From: Symbiodinium sp. CCMP2592
Taxonomy: Eukaryota; Sar; Dinophyceae; Suessiales; Symbiodiniaceae
Assembly (NCBI GenBank): GCA_905221615.1
Contig: CAJNDT010001313.1
Coordinates: 248,001 to 312,000, forward strand
Reading direction: 5' to 3'
DNA: 64,000 bases
In this document: piece by piece, positions 63,280-64,000 of the stretch
Layout of the letters: the number at the start of each line of letters is the position of its first letter
Position numbering within the stretch: the first letter of the stretch is position 1
The notes under the pieces: model-generated
What the model saw: only the letters and a program-made list of their open reading frames with translations
What the model was told of the DNA's origin: nothing
The model's database searches: none
Made by a program: the position numbers and the translations under genes

Positions 63280-63666
63280 ATGGCACTAGAAACTTTCTCC
63301 GGGAACCCAGCAGACTGGGAAGAATGGTCATGGAACTTCAAGGCGTGCATTTCGATGTTCGAGGTAGGTGCTGTGACTTTGATGGATAACGCCGAAATGC
63401 GTACGGCCGCACAAGGTGACTTTACGGATGCGGATCTAACAGTCACTTTGGACACCGGTGATGTAGATCCTGAACAGACCGCCAACCGAGTACTTTTCTC
63501 CCGAAAGCTACATTACTTGATTTCGCAACTTGTGAAAGATTCGGCGAAACTTGTCGTGAGGCAGAACGAAGATTCGAACGGTTTCGAGATCATCCGGAAA
63601 AGGAAATCAGCATTGGAACTTTATGAAAGGAAAGAGGAAAGGAAAAGGAGGAAAGCCAACTTCTAG
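63280..63666 (+). CDS. Ty1/copia Gag, N-terminal part
   Basis: The ATG at 63,280 reads MALETFSGNPADWEEWSWNF and continues with a Trp-rich, acidic-helical segment typical of copia Gag N-termini (F-x-G-x-x-x-x-W-x-x-W). The frame stops at 63,664. The protein very probably continues through a frame change near 63,625 into the zinc-knuckle frame. The C-terminal KRKSALELYERKEERKRRK run is basic. Confidence 0.72.
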   Translation: MALETFSGNPADWEEWSWNFKACISMFEVGAVTLMDNAEMRTAAQGDFTDADLTVTLDTGDVDPEQTANRVLFSRKLHYLISQLVKDSAKLVVRQNEDSNGFEIIRKRKSALELYERKEERKRRKANF

Positions 63667-63787
63667 CTCTACTTCGGTCTGCTGGTCGTGTGGTAAGACA
63701 GGTCACTTTTCGAACAACTGCCCGAACTGCCGTGTTTCAGCTGTTGAAGGTGAAGAACGTTACCCGTCGGACGACACAGGAGATTGA
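63623..63787 (+). CDS. Copia Gag zinc knuckle and downstream acidic segment (frameshifted)
   Basis: In a different frame from the Gag start, CWSCGKTGHFSNNCPNC is a classical CX2CX4HX4C zinc knuckle (nucleocapsid, RNA binding), preceded by a basic Gly/Lys run. The frame stops at 63,785-63,787. A third frame then carries an acidic Trp-rich segment (EDDWSDWTDWAINAVNELYN, about 63,798-63,925) and ends in TAA. The three parts together resemble one Gag-Pol N-terminus disrupted by frame changes. The window ends in the linker that corresponds to 61,711-61,790. Confidence 0.7.
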   Translation: MKGKRKGKGGKPTSSSTSVCWSCGKTGHFSNNCPNCRVSAVEGEERYPSDDTGD

Positions 63788-64000
63788 AATCACTTTGGTG
63801 AGGACGATTGGTCGGATTGGACCGACTGGGCGATCAACGCGGTAAATGAACTTTACAACGATGACAGTTGGGATCACACTTGGGATGACCAACTTTGGTC
63901 TTGGGATACTTGGTCCTGGAATGCTTAACTAAGACTTTACTTCGGACGCTTGGCCTTCAGAGGCCGCTCCTTCGGCGAAGGCCGAAACTTTGGCGAAGCC

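Noticed and set aside
1-64000. tRNA, rRNA, bacterial operon or chromosome end
   Set aside because: No cloverleaf-like or rRNA sequence was noticed by eye, there are no clustered intact genes with ribosome-binding sites, and the telomere-like tracts are short, internal and change strand. A covariance-model scan would be needed to exclude small RNAs fully.

Overview
The window looks like nuclear DNA of a dinoflagellate, most likely a member of the Symbiodiniaceae. The evidence is: (i) two copies of the dinoflagellate spliced-leader sequence embedded in genomic DNA; (ii) many interstitial TTTAGGG/CCCTAAA tracts; (iii) small exons joined across GC-AG and GA-AG as well as GT-AG introns; (iv) Ty1/copia pieces whose protease motif matches my memory of dinoflagellate copia elements; and (v) very low gene density. 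No rRNA, tRNA, CRISPR array or bacterial-style operon was seen.

Layout. 1-260: 3' end of a copia polyprotein. 0.5-13 kb: mostly non-coding, with telomere-like tracts, short hairpin (MITE-like) repeats, an 813-bp inverted-repeat element, and a 58-bp minisatellite lying downstream of a full spliced-leader relict on the minus strand. 13.76-16.86 kb: a long intronless gene for a secreted, Thr-rich, kelch/propeller protein, with a partial spliced-leader relict just upstream, which marks it as a retrogene copied from mRNA. 17-20.5 kb: intergenic, with hairpins. 20.5-21.96 kb: exon-like fragments.

21,965-30,380 holds the main item: a very GC-rich tyrosine-recombinase (DIRS/PAT/Ngaro-like) retrotransposon with split direct repeats (A1 ... 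B1 A2 B2). It encodes a gag-like protein, a tyrosine recombinase, a C5 cytosine DNA methyltransferase with the classical motifs, and reverse transcriptase-RNase H. It lies between two identical 1,009-bp direct copies of host sequence, and its reading frames are broken at about ten places.

31.4-43.4 kb: a plus-strand array of related tetratricopeptide-repeat (TPR) genes. Three separate 3' ends are recognisable, and at least two introns consist partly of hairpin elements. 44,215-51,170: a 3,477-bp tandem duplication, nearly identical, carrying an SH3-like exon. 51.2-61.7 kb: microsatellites, hairpins, a TIR-like exon and a minus-strand C-terminal exon. 61.7-64.0 kb: two copia pieces (late gag to protease, then 5' gag with a zinc knuckle) in which the pentamer ACTTT is strongly over-represented on one strand and in all three reading frames.

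All multi-exon models are read by eye. Exon edges are approximate unless a splice junction is stated.
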